NCBI GenBank assembly: GCA_015068305.1
Contig: SVKV01000002.1
Span: forward strand, 80,719 to 144,718
Reading direction: 5' to 3'
Length of the DNA stretch: 64,000 nt
DNA from: Oscillospiraceae bacterium
GTDB taxonomy: Bacteria; Bacillota; Clostridia; Oscillospirales; Oscillospiraceae
The position numbers were made by a program, and so were the translations under genes. Within the stretch, counting starts at the first letter, position 1. Every line of letters starts with the position of its first letter. Of the stretch, positions 25,583-34,286 are shown piece by piece. Under the pieces are notes generated by a model, which did no database searches, was not told the DNA's origin, and saw only the letters and a list, made by a program, of their open reading frames with translations.

Positions 25583-25600
25583 CATCAATCGTGGGATTTC
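25571..25600. terminator. Bidirectional terminator between hydrolase and DMT transporter
   Basis: TCCCACGATT/AATCGTGGGA with a six-base loop lies over the two convergent stop codons; A/T-rich on both sides. Confidence 0.82.
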
Positions 25601-26469
25601 TTCATTGGGATTTGGGACAGCACCACAGCAGAGAACACCAATACACAGCCGGTCAGTTCCCAGCCGGTCATGGATTCCTTCAGCAGCAGCCATCCGAAAA
25701 GAGCGGCATATACGGACTCCAGACTCATAATGAGGGATGCCGGAGTGGGATCCAGATGCTTCTGGCCGATGATTTGCAGAGAGTAAGCAACACCCATGGA
25801 AAGGATGCCGGCATAACCGATGGGAAGCCAGCAGGCGAGGATGTTCGGAATCTCCGGCTTTTCGGCAGCAAACATGAATACAGCCGAGATCAGTCCGCAG
25901 ACCAGAGCCTGAATGCAGTTGAGCCGCAGCCCGTCCAGACTGCCGGCAAGCCGGTCCACCAGCAGAATCTGCACCGCAAAGCCCAGTGCGCCGCCCAGCA
26001 TCAAAATATCACCGATGTTGATGCCGGTGTCGCCCATACAGCTTAAAAGATACAGTCCGGCCACCGCAATGGCCACACTGATCCAGGAAGCAGGGGAGGG
26101 CCGTTTTCCCAGGAAAACACCCAGAATCGGCACCAGGACGATATACATGGCAGTGATGAAGCCTGCTTTTCCGGCGGTAGTATAGACCAGTCCGATCTGC
26201 TGCAGTCCCGCTGCTGCAAACAGTGCCGTACCACAGACCAGACCTGTTTTCCACAGCTGCGGATTATTCCAGTTGGAAATGTATTTCTTTTTATCACGTT
26301 CAAATATAAAAATAACCGGCACCAGAAATACAGCACCCAGGCAGCACCGGACTGCCTGAAAGGTCATGGGACCGATGTGGTCCATGCCCACACTCTGGGC
26401 AATGAAGGCGGAGCCCCAGATGACCGTTGCGGCCATCAGAGCAAGAATACCCTGGATTCTCTTTCTCAT
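25585..26469 (-). CDS. EamA/DMT family transporter
   Basis: A 294-residue membrane protein with ten segments in two EamA repeats. Repeat 1 begins LALMAATVIWGSAFIAQ and repeat 2 ends GWLLLKESMTGWELTGCVLV, the conserved 'E-x-x-t-x-x-q-x-x-G' area. The start was set at ATG 26469 (MRKRIQGI), the point where family proteins start; another ATG at 26481 is possible. Members export amino acids or other metabolites; this one's substrate is unknown. Divergent from pepF. Confidence 0.85.
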   Translation of the reverse strand: MRKRIQGILALMAATVIWGSAFIAQSVGMDHIGPMTFQAVRCCLGAVFLVPVIFIFERDKKKYISNWNNPQLWKTGLVCGTALFAAAGLQQIGLVYTTAGKAGFITAMYIVLVPILGVFLGKRPSPASWISVAIAVAGLYLLSCMGDTGINIGDILMLGGALGFAVQILLVDRLAGSLDGLRLNCIQALVCGLISAVFMFAAEKPEIPNILACWLPIGYAGILSMGVAYSLQIIGQKHLDPTPASLIMSLESVYAALFGWLLLKESMTGWELTGCVLVFSAVVLSQIPMKKSHD

Positions 26470-26527
26470 TGTAATCACCATGGGAGAATATATCACATTT
26501 TGTGCGGTTGCGCAAGCAATCATGAGA

Positions 26528-26555
26528 TTGCATTTTCCCAAGTGTGTGGTATAAT
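26528..26555 (+). promoter_or_regulatory. Promoter for pepF
   Basis: TTGCAT (26528-26533), 16 bp, TATAAT (26550-26555). About 35 bases before the pepF start. Confidence 0.72.
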
Positions 26556-26590
26556 ACAGAAAGACATTGATACACTGGAGGTAAACACCA

Positions 26591-28396
26591 ATGGCAGAAA
26601 ACAAGATCCGGCAGAGAAATGAGATTCCTGTCGAAGATACCTGGGCAACCGAGGATATGTATATCAGCGATGAAGCCTGGGAAGCGGAACTGGCAACCGT
26701 CGCTGAAGACCAGGCATATCTGGCTTCTTTTGCAGGGAAGCTGGGTACCGGTGCTGATGCACTCTATGACTATCTGACCCGCATGGAGCAGGTGGATGAG
26801 AAAGTCAGCCTGCTGGCAAACTACTGCATGCGTAAAGCCGACCAGGATACCCGAAACGGCTTCTACCAGGCAATGGCAGGTAAGTTTATGTCCGTTGCCG
26901 TGGGTTTGGGCGCTGCCTGCGCCTTTGACACACCGGAGATCATGGACATTTCCGGAGAAAAGCTGGAGCAGTTTTATGCAGAAAAGCCCGAGCTGGAGCG
27001 CTACCGCCGCTATCTGACCAACCTGCGCCGCCGCAAGGAGCATATCCTGAGTCCTGCGGAAGAGAAGCTGCTGGCTGCAGCCGGTGAAATCGCCGGTGCT
27101 CCCGATGACATTTACGGAAGCTTTGCCGATGCGGACATTACCTTCCCGGATGCTGTGGATGCAGAGGGCAAGGTTCATCCGCTGACCCAGGGTACTTTCA
27201 TCGCCTGCGAGGAAAGCACCGACCGGGTACTGCGCAAGTCCGCCTATGAGAATCTGTACCATTCCTTCGGCAACTTCAAGAACACCGCCGCCGGACTGCT
27301 GAACGCCCAGGGCAAGCAGCTGAAGTTCTTTGCCGATGCCAGAAAGTATCCTTCCACCCTGGATGCTGCTCTGGACCGGACCAATGTGCCCACCTCTGTC
27401 TATACCAATCTGATCGACGCGGTCCATCAGAATATCGACAAGCTCCACCGCTATGTCCGGCTGCGTAAGAAGCTGCTGGGCGTGGAGGAACTGCATTTTT
27501 ACGATATTTACACACCTCTTCTGCCTGATGTGGATAAGAAGATCCCCTTCGCCCAGGCCAAGCAGACGGTTTATAATGCCCTGTATCCTTTGGGTGACGG
27601 TTACCGGGCTATTTTGAAGGAAGGCTTTGACAACCGCTGGATCGACGTTTATGAAAATGTGGGCAAGCGGGGCGGTGCCTACTCCGCCGGTGCTGCTGTC
27701 CACCCCTATGTGCTGCTGAACTACTCCGGCACCCTGGACAGCCAGTTTACCCTGGCCCATGAGATGGGACATGCCCTCCACTCTTACCTGTCCAACAAGC
27801 ACCAGAATCCTGTGGATGCCGATTATGTGATCTTCGTGGCTGAGGTTGCCTCCACCTGCAATGAAGCGCTGCTGATGGAATACCTGCTGGGCAAGACCAC
27901 CGACAAGAAGGAGCGGGCATACCTCATCAACCACTTCCTGGATCAGTTCCGGGGTACATTGTACCGCCAGACCCTCTTCGCAGAGTTTGAGCTGATCATG
28001 GGCAGAATGATCGGTGAAGGCAAGACCCTGACCGCCGATGTGCTGTGTGAGGAATATAAGAAGATCAACCAGTTCTACTACGGACCCGACATCGTGGTGG
28101 ACGACGAGATTGCCATGGAGTGGGCAAGAATTCCCCATTTCTACTATAACTACTATGTCTTCCAGTATGCCACCGGTTATTCCGTTGCCATTGCCCTGTC
28201 CCGGAAGATCCTTTCCGAGGGCGAAAGTGCAGTGAAGGATTATCTGGGTTTCCTTTCCGGCGGCTGCTCCAAGAGCCCCATCGATCTTTTGAAGGGTGCC
28301 GGTGTGGATATGACCACTCCCGAGCCCATCAACCAGGCCCTGCAGCTGTTTGACAAGCTGCTGGACGAGATGGAAGAGCTGACGAAGGATCTGTAA
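26591..28396 (+). CDS. pepF: Oligoendopeptidase F (M3 family metallopeptidase)
   Basis: A 601-residue cytoplasmic zinc peptidase that cuts short peptides. The zinc site HEMGH is at residues 390-394 (LAHEMGHALHSYL) with the third ligand in EVASTCNEALLMEY (Glu near 418). The family ends GYSVAIALSRKI and FLSGGCSKSPIDLLKGAGVD, which form the substrate-closing lobe, are present. TGGAGG precedes the ATG. Followed two bases later by a small unknown gene on the same transcript. Confidence 0.95.
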   Translation: MAENKIRQRNEIPVEDTWATEDMYISDEAWEAELATVAEDQAYLASFAGKLGTGADALYDYLTRMEQVDEKVSLLANYCMRKADQDTRNGFYQAMAGKFMSVAVGLGAACAFDTPEIMDISGEKLEQFYAEKPELERYRRYLTNLRRRKEHILSPAEEKLLAAAGEIAGAPDDIYGSFADADITFPDAVDAEGKVHPLTQGTFIACEESTDRVLRKSAYENLYHSFGNFKNTAAGLLNAQGKQLKFFADARKYPSTLDAALDRTNVPTSVYTNLIDAVHQNIDKLHRYVRLRKKLLGVEELHFYDIYTPLLPDVDKKIPFAQAKQTVYNALYPLGDGYRAILKEGFDNRWIDVYENVGKRGGAYSAGAAVHPYVLLNYSGTLDSQFTLAHEMGHALHSYLSNKHQNPVDADYVIFVAEVASTCNEALLMEYLLGKTTDKKERAYLINHFLDQFRGTLYRQTLFAEFELIMGRMIGEGKTLTADVLCEEYKKINQFYYGPDIVVDDEIAMEWARIPHFYYNYYVFQYATGYSVAIALSRKILSEGESAVKDYLGFLSGGCSKSPIDLLKGAGVDMTTPEPINQALQLFDKLLDEMEELTKDL

Positions 28397-28397
28397 G

Positions 28398-28664
28398 ATG
28401 AAGGAAGTATTCTTGCCGACCCTGCATTGGTTTGCCATGAAGAATCTCTTCACCGGCTCCTGCGGCCAGTTCCGGTTCCGGGCAGAGCCCAATGTGATCA
28501 TGGCAACTGCCAAGGAAGTGGACTTTGAACAAAGCTCCATCAAGTGTGAATTCTGGCACGGTCCTTTCTGCTATGAAAAGAGTGAAATGGAGGGGGAAAA
28601 GACCTTTCCGATGTCAGAAGAAGGCAGACTTGAGATGAAAGCGTGGCTGGAAAGCAACATCTGA
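28398..28664 (+). CDS. Small protein of unknown function downstream of pepF
   Basis: An 88-residue soluble protein starting two bases after the pepF stop. It contains LFTGSCGQFRFRAEPNVIM, KCEFWHGPFCYEKSEMEGE and a helical end, EEGRLEMKAWLESNI, with three cysteines. No signal peptide or membrane segment is present. I do not recognise the family. Its tight link with pepF and a shared terminator indicate co-expression, and its codon use matches its neighbours, so I regard it as a real gene. Confidence 0.75.
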   Translation: MKEVFLPTLHWFAMKNLFTGSCGQFRFRAEPNVIMATAKEVDFEQSSIKCEFWHGPFCYEKSEMEGEKTFPMSEEGRLEMKAWLESNI

Positions 28665-28666
28665 AC

Positions 28667-28697
28667 AAAACCCCGCCGGTATCACCGGCGGGGTTTT
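28667..28697 (+). terminator. Terminator after pepF and the small gene
   Basis: Perfect 14-bp stem AAAACCCCGCCGGT/ACCGGCGGGGTTTT with a three-base loop. Confidence 0.93.
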
Positions 28698-28759
28698 CGA
28701 CGTAATTTTGAAAATTGTAGATTTTGCACAGAAACATGGCATTTATTAGCGATTTGTTA

Positions 28760-28788
28760 TTGAAAAGTGTTGAAACCTCTGGTATAGT
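28760..28788 (+). promoter_or_regulatory. Promoter for the NagZ-like GH3 gene
   Basis: TTGAAA (28760-28765), 17 bp, TATAGT (28783-28788), about 55 bases before the gene. Confidence 0.68.
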
Positions 28789-28845
28789 ATATTCGTTGCA
28801 ATATACCTTGCGTGTAGATTCAATATGAAAGGAAATGTGAACAAA

Positions 28846-30621
28846 ATGGTTGATTTAAGAGCAAAGCCCTACTATCTGAATGATGAGGATATCGCATGGG
28901 TGGAAAATACCATCGCCTCCATGACCGACGAGGAGAAGGTTGGCCAGCTGTTCTGGCAGCTGACTGCCGGTAACTCCGAAGAGTATCTGAAGGAACTGAT
29001 GGAAAAGTATCACCTGGGCGGCTGCCGCTACAACGGTATGCCCGGTCAGATGGTTCTGAACCAGAACAGACTGCTGCAGAAGTATGCCAAGGTCCCCGTG
29101 TTCATCGCCTGCAACCCCGAGCAGGGTGGTAACGGTGTCTGCCCCGACGGTACCTTTGTTGCAAACCAGATCAAGATCGGTGCCACCGGCAAGGCCGAGT
29201 ATGCCCAGGCTATGGGCCGCGTCTCCGGCGCTCAGATTAAGGCTACCGGCTGCAATATGGCGTTTGCTCCTGTTGTGGACATTACCTACAACTGGGAGTG
29301 TGAAGAAGTTCTGTCCCGTGCCTACGGCAACGATCCCAAGATGGTCGCCGATATGGGCAAGGCATTCATGGACGGTCTCCATGAAACCGAGGGTGTTTAC
29401 TGCTGTGCCAAGCACTTCCCCGGCAACGGCCAGGACTACCGTGATGCCCATATGTCCAACAACGTCAACCACTTCGGTCACGATGACTGGATGGCTTCCT
29501 ACGGCCATGTTTACAAGACCCTGATCGACGGCGGTCTGGATGCAATTATGGGCGGCCATATCCTGATGCCCGAGTACATGCAGGAGATCAATCCTGACAT
29601 CACCCCCGACACCATCATGCCCGGCACCCTGTGCAAGGAAATCATGACCGACCTGCTCCGCGGTGAACTGGGCTTCAACGGCATGGTCGTTACCGATGCT
29701 TCCCACATGGTGGGCATGACCAACCGGATGAAGCGTGTGGACATGCTGCCCGCTGCCATCAATGCCGGCTGTGACATGTTCCTGTTCTTCAACGATCCCG
29801 AGGAAGACTTTGCTACCATGCTGAATGCCTATAAGACCGGCATCATCAGTGAGGAGCGTATGGTGGAAGCCCTGACCCGTATTCTGGGCCTGAAGGCTGC
29901 CAAGGGCATGCACAAGGCTACCCAGGAGCAGCTGTGCGGCACCGATGACGAGCTGGTTGCTGCGCTGCAGAACCCTGAGTTCAAGGCTGTTGCACCTGCC
30001 ATTTCCAAGGATGCCCTGACTCTGGTCAAGTACAAGGACGAAGGCATTCTGCCTCTGAGCCCTGAGAAGACCAAGCGGGTCATGATCGTCAACGTCAAGG
30101 GTCCTGAGAGCCCCATGGGTAAGCTGGCTGCCATCGCTATGGGCGGCGGCGCAGGCAAGAAGACTCCTGTGGAGCGCTTCTGCGAGAAGCTGCAGGCCAA
30201 GGGCTTCGATGCATTTATCTACGAGTCTCCTCTGGACAAGATGATGAAGGAAGTTGCTGCAGGCAAGCCCTTCAATCTGAACCTGTACTTTGCAGGAAAG
30301 AATGCCATCTCCGAGTTCGTTTCCGGCATGGATATCGTCATCACCTTCTTTAATGTTGCCAACGGCCATCCCGTGTTCGGTATGTCCAAGGGCGGTGGTG
30401 AGATTCCCTGGTATGTCCACGAGATCCCCGTTGTTGGTATTTCTGTGAACAAGCCCACCATGCTGGCCGACGCTCCCATGCTGCGTACCTACATCAACAC
30501 TTACGACTCCAACGAAGATACGCTGGATGCACTGGTGGATGCGCTGATGGAAGGCCCCGATGCATTCAAGGGTACCGACCCCATCGATTCCTACTGCGGT
30601 ATGTACGATACCCATATGTAA
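28846..30621 (+). CDS. Glycoside hydrolase family 3, NagZ-like beta-N-acetylhexosaminidase
   Basis: A 591-residue cytoplasmic enzyme. The GH3 barrel fills about residues 1-350. KHFPGNG (189-195) followed by D200-x-H202 aligns with the NagZ signature KHFPGHG...DSH, whose Asp-His pair is the acid/base of N-acetylglucosaminidases in this family. The nucleophile is Asp284 in VVTDASHMVG. The second half (about 380-591) is a separate alpha/beta domain as in Bacillus NagZ. I chose ATG 28846, about ten bases after AAAGGAAA; an ATG at 28825 is in frame but comes before that site. There is no signal peptide, unlike Bacillus NagZ. It is paired with a HAD phosphatase gene, which suggests removal of an amino-sugar or sugar-phosphate product. 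The exact substrate is inference. Confidence 0.82.
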   Translation: MVDLRAKPYYLNDEDIAWVENTIASMTDEEKVGQLFWQLTAGNSEEYLKELMEKYHLGGCRYNGMPGQMVLNQNRLLQKYAKVPVFIACNPEQGGNGVCPDGTFVANQIKIGATGKAEYAQAMGRVSGAQIKATGCNMAFAPVVDITYNWECEEVLSRAYGNDPKMVADMGKAFMDGLHETEGVYCCAKHFPGNGQDYRDAHMSNNVNHFGHDDWMASYGHVYKTLIDGGLDAIMGGHILMPEYMQEINPDITPDTIMPGTLCKEIMTDLLRGELGFNGMVVTDASHMVGMTNRMKRVDMLPAAINAGCDMFLFFNDPEEDFATMLNAYKTGIISEERMVEALTRILGLKAAKGMHKATQEQLCGTDDELVAALQNPEFKAVAPAISKDALTLVKYKDEGILPLSPEKTKRVMIVNVKGPESPMGKLAAIAMGGGAGKKTPVERFCEKLQAKGFDAFIYESPLDKMMKEVAAGKPFNLNLYFAGKNAISEFVSGMDIVITFFNVANGHPVFGMSKGGGEIPWYVHEIPVVGISVNKPTMLADAPMLRTYINTYDSNEDTLDALVDALMEGPDAFKGTDPIDSYCGMYDTHM

Positions 30622-30636
30622 TTGAGGATGACTAAA

Positions 30637-31488
30637 ATGTCTATTTTTGATTCTTTTGAAAGAAAGCACGACTATCTGGTCTGCGTGGACTCTGACGGCT
30701 GCGTCATGGACACCATGAACTGCAAGCATTTTCATTGCTTCGGTCCCTGCATGGTCACCGAGTGGGGCCTGGAAGAGTGGAAGGATGCCATTCTGGACCG
30801 CTGGAATGTGATCAACCTGTTCTCCATGACCCGGGGTATCAACCGGTTCAAGGGCCTGGCCATGGCTCTGGGCGAGATCGACAAGCAGTACAAGCCCATT
30901 ACCGGTATCGCTGCGCTGCAGCATTGGGCTGACACCGCTCCTGCACTGTCCAATGACGGCGTTGCCAAGGCTGCGGCTGAAGCAACCGATGCAGATGCTA
31001 AACTGGTTTTTGAAAAGGCTCTGAGTTGGTCCAAGGCTGTCAATGCCGCTATTGTGGAGCTGGATGAGAGCCTGAAGGTGCCCTACAACGGTGCCAAGGA
31101 GGGTCTGGCTGCTGCCCACACCTTTGCGGATGTTGCAATGGTTTCTTCTGCAAACCGCGACGCGGTTGAGGAAGAGTGGGGCAAGTTTGGCCTGCTGGAG
31201 CATACCGATATCGTGCTGGCACAGGATGTGGGATCCAAGGCTGCCTGCATCAAGGAAATGCTGAAATTCGGCTACGATGTAAACAAGGTCGTTATGGTGG
31301 GCGATGCTCCCGGTGACTGCGATGCAGCCGAGAAGAACGGTGTGCACTACTATCCCATTTTGGTCAATCACGAGAAGGAAAGCTGGGATGAAGCCATTGC
31401 CGTGGGCTTTGGCAAGCTCCGGGAAGGCTCCTATGCAGAATACGGCGCTGAGAAGAAGAAGGAATTCCTTCGCAATCTCGGCGGCTAA
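30637..31488 (+). CDS. HAD superfamily hydrolase, probable sugar phosphatase
   Basis: A 283-residue enzyme. Motif I is VDSDGCVMDTMN (nucleophile Asp and the second Asp two residues later, then D in 'VMD'), and the metal-binding last motif is MVGDAPGDCDAAEKNGVHYY. A helical cap of about 110 residues (WGLEEWKDAILDRWNVINLF onward) lies between them. The start was put at ATG 30637, nine bases after GAGG; TTG 30622 and ATG 30628 are also in frame. It begins 15 bases after the NagZ-like gene and shares its terminator. The link to a glycosidase suggests a phosphosugar substrate, but that is not proven. Confidence 0.82.
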   Translation: MSIFDSFERKHDYLVCVDSDGCVMDTMNCKHFHCFGPCMVTEWGLEEWKDAILDRWNVINLFSMTRGINRFKGLAMALGEIDKQYKPITGIAALQHWADTAPALSNDGVAKAAAEATDADAKLVFEKALSWSKAVNAAIVELDESLKVPYNGAKEGLAAAHTFADVAMVSSANRDAVEEEWGKFGLLEHTDIVLAQDVGSKAACIKEMLKFGYDVNKVVMVGDAPGDCDAAEKNGVHYYPILVNHEKESWDEAIAVGFGKLREGSYAEYGAEKKKEFLRNLGG

Positions 31489-31499
31489 GAAATAATGAG

Positions 31500-31534
31500 A
31501 ATCACCCCATCCGTTTCGGATGGGGTGATTTTTT
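31500..31534 (+). terminator. Terminator after the GH3/HAD pair
   Basis: AATCACCCCATCC/GGATGGGGTGATT with a short loop and TTTTTT tail. Confidence 0.93.
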
Positions 31535-31564
31535 ACCTTTAGAAAATCTTAAGGGGCTGATCGA

Positions 31565-31592
31565 TTGATTTCTACGGTGAGTATGGTATAGT
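31565..31592 (+). promoter_or_regulatory. Promoter for the PstS-fusion lipoprotein
   Basis: TTGATT (31565-31570), 16 bp, TATAGT (31587-31592), about 33 bases before the ATG. Confidence 0.65.
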
Positions 31593-31625
31593 GGAGGTAA
31601 ATTAAGATTTCGGAGGGAGGAAATT

Positions 31626-33494
31626 ATGATGTTGAAGCGATTTCTGGCCTTGTGGCTGCCCCTGGTCCTGGTGCTGATGCTGTTTTCCGGCTGCGGGAAA
31701 CCGGAGCTGACAGAAACGGAGCCCAATGCTCCGACGGGAACGGAGCCGACGCAGCCACTTCTGACACCGGTGGATGAATCGGTATTCTATTTTTCCAACG
31801 AACTGGAGTACGGCAGACTCTACAGCCAGCGGCTGGACGGCACCGATCTGAAGCTGGTGGCAGATTCCTATTGCTACAACGTTCAGCAGGCAGGGGAGGC
31901 TGTTTACTATCAGAGCGGTGAGAATCTTTGCATTTACCACATTCCCACCGGAAACGCATCGGTTCTGATCGAGGATGTGAGTACATATGCGGTGGACGGT
32001 GAGCACCTGGTATACTATCTGAAACTGGAAGAATGGTACAAGTCGGATGTTCGCTACCGGAATCTGAAAACCGGGGAAGATGTATCCATTGAGGTCATTT
32101 TCGACGCTGGAAGCTGCGATATTGCGGACGGCATCCTGTATTACAACAAATATGATCCGGAATACGGCAACGGATTGCTCTGCGTCTGCAAACTGGAGAC
32201 ACTGGAAACAATCACGGTTGCCAATGAACTCAGCTCCTTCCACCGGCTTCAGGCGGTTCCGGGAGGGGTGTACTTTGAGGGCGTAGGAGCGGATTTCACC
32301 TTTGCCCAGTATTTTGTATCTGCTGACGGAAGCGTCCTGAAAAAGGTGGATGTTGGATTAACCACAAACTGCCAGATGTTCCTGGAATCCGATGGTGGAG
32401 CCTACTGCGTGTATACGGCTTACGATGAAACCGGTTCAGAATGTGCCATTCACCGGCATAACCCCGACGGAAGCTTGACAGAAATCCTGCGCGGGCATGA
32501 CGGCGGATACTTTACGGTGGAACCTTTGCCGGCGGGCAGATGGCTGGTGATGCATACCTACTATGACGGATGGTCAGCGGAAGGTTCCGATGGGGAATAT
32601 GAGAATTATATTTACCGTCTTGCCTACTATCTGATGGATGCGGATGGGAAGATTACGCCGCTGGATACAACCGGAGAGAACGGAAAGCTTTTCGCCGACG
32701 GTGATTTCCCGGTGATCGACAGCTCCACCGCCAGAAAACCGGTAACGGCAGATCTCTACTTCCTCTTTGTTGCAAACCACGGTCATGCCGGCGCGAAACC
32801 CATTTGCTCCACCACCCACGGTGCCTGGCTGAAAATTGCCGACCGGGAGGCAGACCTGGCCCTTTTGGCCGCCCCCACCAAAGAGGAGATGGATTATCTC
32901 AATCAGAAGGGCGTCGGCATCGAGATGAAGCTTTACGGCGGCGACGGTCTGGTATTCATCGGCAATGCAGCAAATCCCGTGCAGAATTTGACGCATGAGC
33001 AGATCATTGCCATTTATCAGGGCAAAATCACAAACTGGAGTGAGGTTGGCGGTCCGGATCAGCCAATCATCGTCTATTACCGGGATGACCAGTCCGGCAG
33101 TCAGCGGCTCTTCGAGAAAATGGTATTCAAGGGACAGGAACTGCCTGATTATGAAAAGCTGGGCTTCTGGTACATGGATGAAATGAGTACCATTGTGGAT
33201 ATCGTGCTGAATGATCCTTATTCCATCGGCTACAGCATCATGACCTATCTTGACGACGTTTATGAAAATGAGAATGTGAAGGTGTTTGGGGTGGACGGTG
33301 TCATACCCTCGGTGGATACCGTGAAAGACGGCACCTACCCCTACCACACCCAGGGCTACGTGGTGATCCGCAGCGATGAACCGGAGGGAAGTCCTGCCCG
33401 GCGGCTGTTCGACTGGTTCGGATGCCCGATCAGCGATGAAATTCTGATTGCAAACGGCATTACACCGCTGCACGGGGAAGATGGAATCGGATAA
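31626..33494 (+). CDS. Lipoprotein fusing a beta-propeller-like repeat domain to a PstS-like binding domain
   Basis: A 622-residue surface lipoprotein. The signal peptide has lipobox LMLFSGC (Cys about 24). Residues about 45-350 are made of repeated blade-like units (FYFSNELEYGRLYSQRLDGT, AVYYQSGENLCIYHIPTGN, LVYYLKLEEW, GILYYNKYDPEYGNGLLCV), similar to DUF5050-type propellers. Residues about 360-610 are a complete phosphate-binding-protein-like domain: PVIDSSTARKPVTA at its start, LTHEQIIAIYQGKITNWSEV and YYRDDQSGSQRLFEKMVF further on. There is no permease or ATPase gene nearby, so it is more likely a sensor or capture protein than part of an importer. GGAGGGAGG precedes the start; ATG 31629 is an alternative. 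Confidence 0.8.
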   Translation: MMLKRFLALWLPLVLVLMLFSGCGKPELTETEPNAPTGTEPTQPLLTPVDESVFYFSNELEYGRLYSQRLDGTDLKLVADSYCYNVQQAGEAVYYQSGENLCIYHIPTGNASVLIEDVSTYAVDGEHLVYYLKLEEWYKSDVRYRNLKTGEDVSIEVIFDAGSCDIADGILYYNKYDPEYGNGLLCVCKLETLETITVANELSSFHRLQAVPGGVYFEGVGADFTFAQYFVSADGSVLKKVDVGLTTNCQMFLESDGGAYCVYTAYDETGSECAIHRHNPDGSLTEILRGHDGGYFTVEPLPAGRWLVMHTYYDGWSAEGSDGEYENYIYRLAYYLMDADGKITPLDTTGENGKLFADGDFPVIDSSTARKPVTADLYFLFVANHGHAGAKPICSTTHGAWLKIADREADLALLAAPTKEEMDYLNQKGVGIEMKLYGGDGLVFIGNAANPVQNLTHEQIIAIYQGKITNWSEVGGPDQPIIVYYRDDQSGSQRLFEKMVFKGQELPDYEKLGFWYMDEMSTIVDIVLNDPYSIGYSIMTYLDDVYENENVKVFGVDGVIPSVDTVKDGTYPYHTQGYVVIRSDEPEGSPARRLFDWFGCPISDEILIANGITPLHGEDGIG

Positions 33495-33500
33495 AGAGAA

Positions 33501-33530
33501 GTGGCGCAGCATTTGCTGCGCCACATTTTT
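33501..33530. terminator. Bidirectional terminator between the lipoprotein and the DUF membrane gene
   Basis: Perfect 10-bp stem GTGGCGCAGC/GCTGCGCCAC with an ATTT loop, ATTTTT on the plus side and CTCTTT on the minus side. Confidence 0.88.
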
Positions 33531-34011
33531 AGGTTTTATAGCTGTAATAGAGGGCAAAAAACAGACCTGTGAATGCCTGAAGCGTTGTCATGGCAATGAT
33601 GGTGATTCCTACTACCATGCTGAAGTAGCCGGCGATGAGGCCGGAAACAAGTCCCAGGATCATAAAAGTCTGCATGGCTCTTGCCCGGGCTGCGGTCCAG
33701 ATCTGGATAGTCCGTTCATCATGTTCTTTTATATAGAGCTTTTTCAGCAGTTTCTCGTCATGAAGAGCACGGATGTTGCGGATCAGACAAATCACCATGA
33801 AAATGATGATGCCAAAGGTTGCGCCGCTGATAAAGCCCCGCCACATGCTCTGCCAGTGGCTGTCGCCGCCGATGGGATTGAAGAAGGGGATGAATCCCGC
33901 CTCGCCCATAGCGGCCAGGAAAGAAAAGAAAGCCAGAATAAAGCAGGAAAGGCCGATGGTCAGGTTGTCCAACTTGATTTTATCTCTGAATTTTTCCATA
34001 CGTTCGTCCAT
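33529..34011 (-). CDS. Four-segment membrane protein paired with an XRE regulator
   Basis: A 160-residue protein with hydrophobic segments at about 16-36, 62-83, 112-131 and 134-156. A central soluble loop has LLKKLYIKEHDERTIQIW, the 'KEHDER' type of motif found in DUF2178/DUF6773-like proteins that follow small XRE regulators in Firmicutes. GGAGG lies within the end of the regulator gene, two bases before the ATG. The pair is common in clostridia; its function is not known to me, though it is usually thought to be a regulator with its membrane target or partner. Confidence 0.75.
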   Translation of the reverse strand: MDERMEKFRDKIKLDNLTIGLSCFILAFFSFLAAMGEAGFIPFFNPIGGDSHWQSMWRGFISGATFGIIIFMVICLIRNIRALHDEKLLKKLYIKEHDERTIQIWTAARARAMQTFMILGLVSGLIAGYFSMVVGITIIAMTTLQAFTGLFFALYYSYKT

Positions 34012-34013
34012 AA

Positions 34014-34217
34014 TTAATCCTCCAAATCTGAGAAGTCAAAGACTTCCTCAATGGTCAGTCCAAAAAAATGTGCAATTTTATAGGCAAGGGGCAGGGAAGC
34101 AGTGTATTTTTCCACTTCGATAGAGGTGATGGTCTGCCGGGTGGTGCCCACCGCATCGGCCAGCTCCTCCTGGGATAATTTGCGGGCCTTGCGAAGCTCG
34201 CGGATTTTCGTTTTCAT
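34014..34217 (-). CDS. Small XRE-family transcriptional regulator
   Basis: A 67-residue Cro/CI-type regulator that consists only of the helix-turn-helix domain: IRELRKARKLSQEELADAVG then TTRQTITSIEVEKYTASLP. The start is ATG 34217 with GAAGGAGC seven bases upstream; an ATG at 34262 would give a longer protein but has no ribosome site. It is preceded by a near-consensus promoter with two palindromes that include its own -10 and flank its -35, so self-repression is likely. Confidence 0.9.
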   Translation of the reverse strand: MKTKIRELRKARKLSQEELADAVGTTRQTITSIEVEKYTASLPLAYKIAHFFGLTIEEVFDFSDLED

Positions 34218-34286
34218 AAAGCGTGCTCCTTCTTTTGCATCCAGTGCGTCCACTGAACACAAATGCTAAGTTAACTTTGCGAGAAA

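Noticed and set aside
26300..28543. A 747-codon minus-strand frame opposite pepF
   Set aside because: Antisense to the metallopeptidase with an intact HEMGH site; no ribosome site or family features.
28855..31371. An 838-codon minus-strand frame opposite the GH3/HAD pair
   Set aside because: Shadow of two conserved genes; rich in His, Gly and Gln in the way antisense frames of such genes are.
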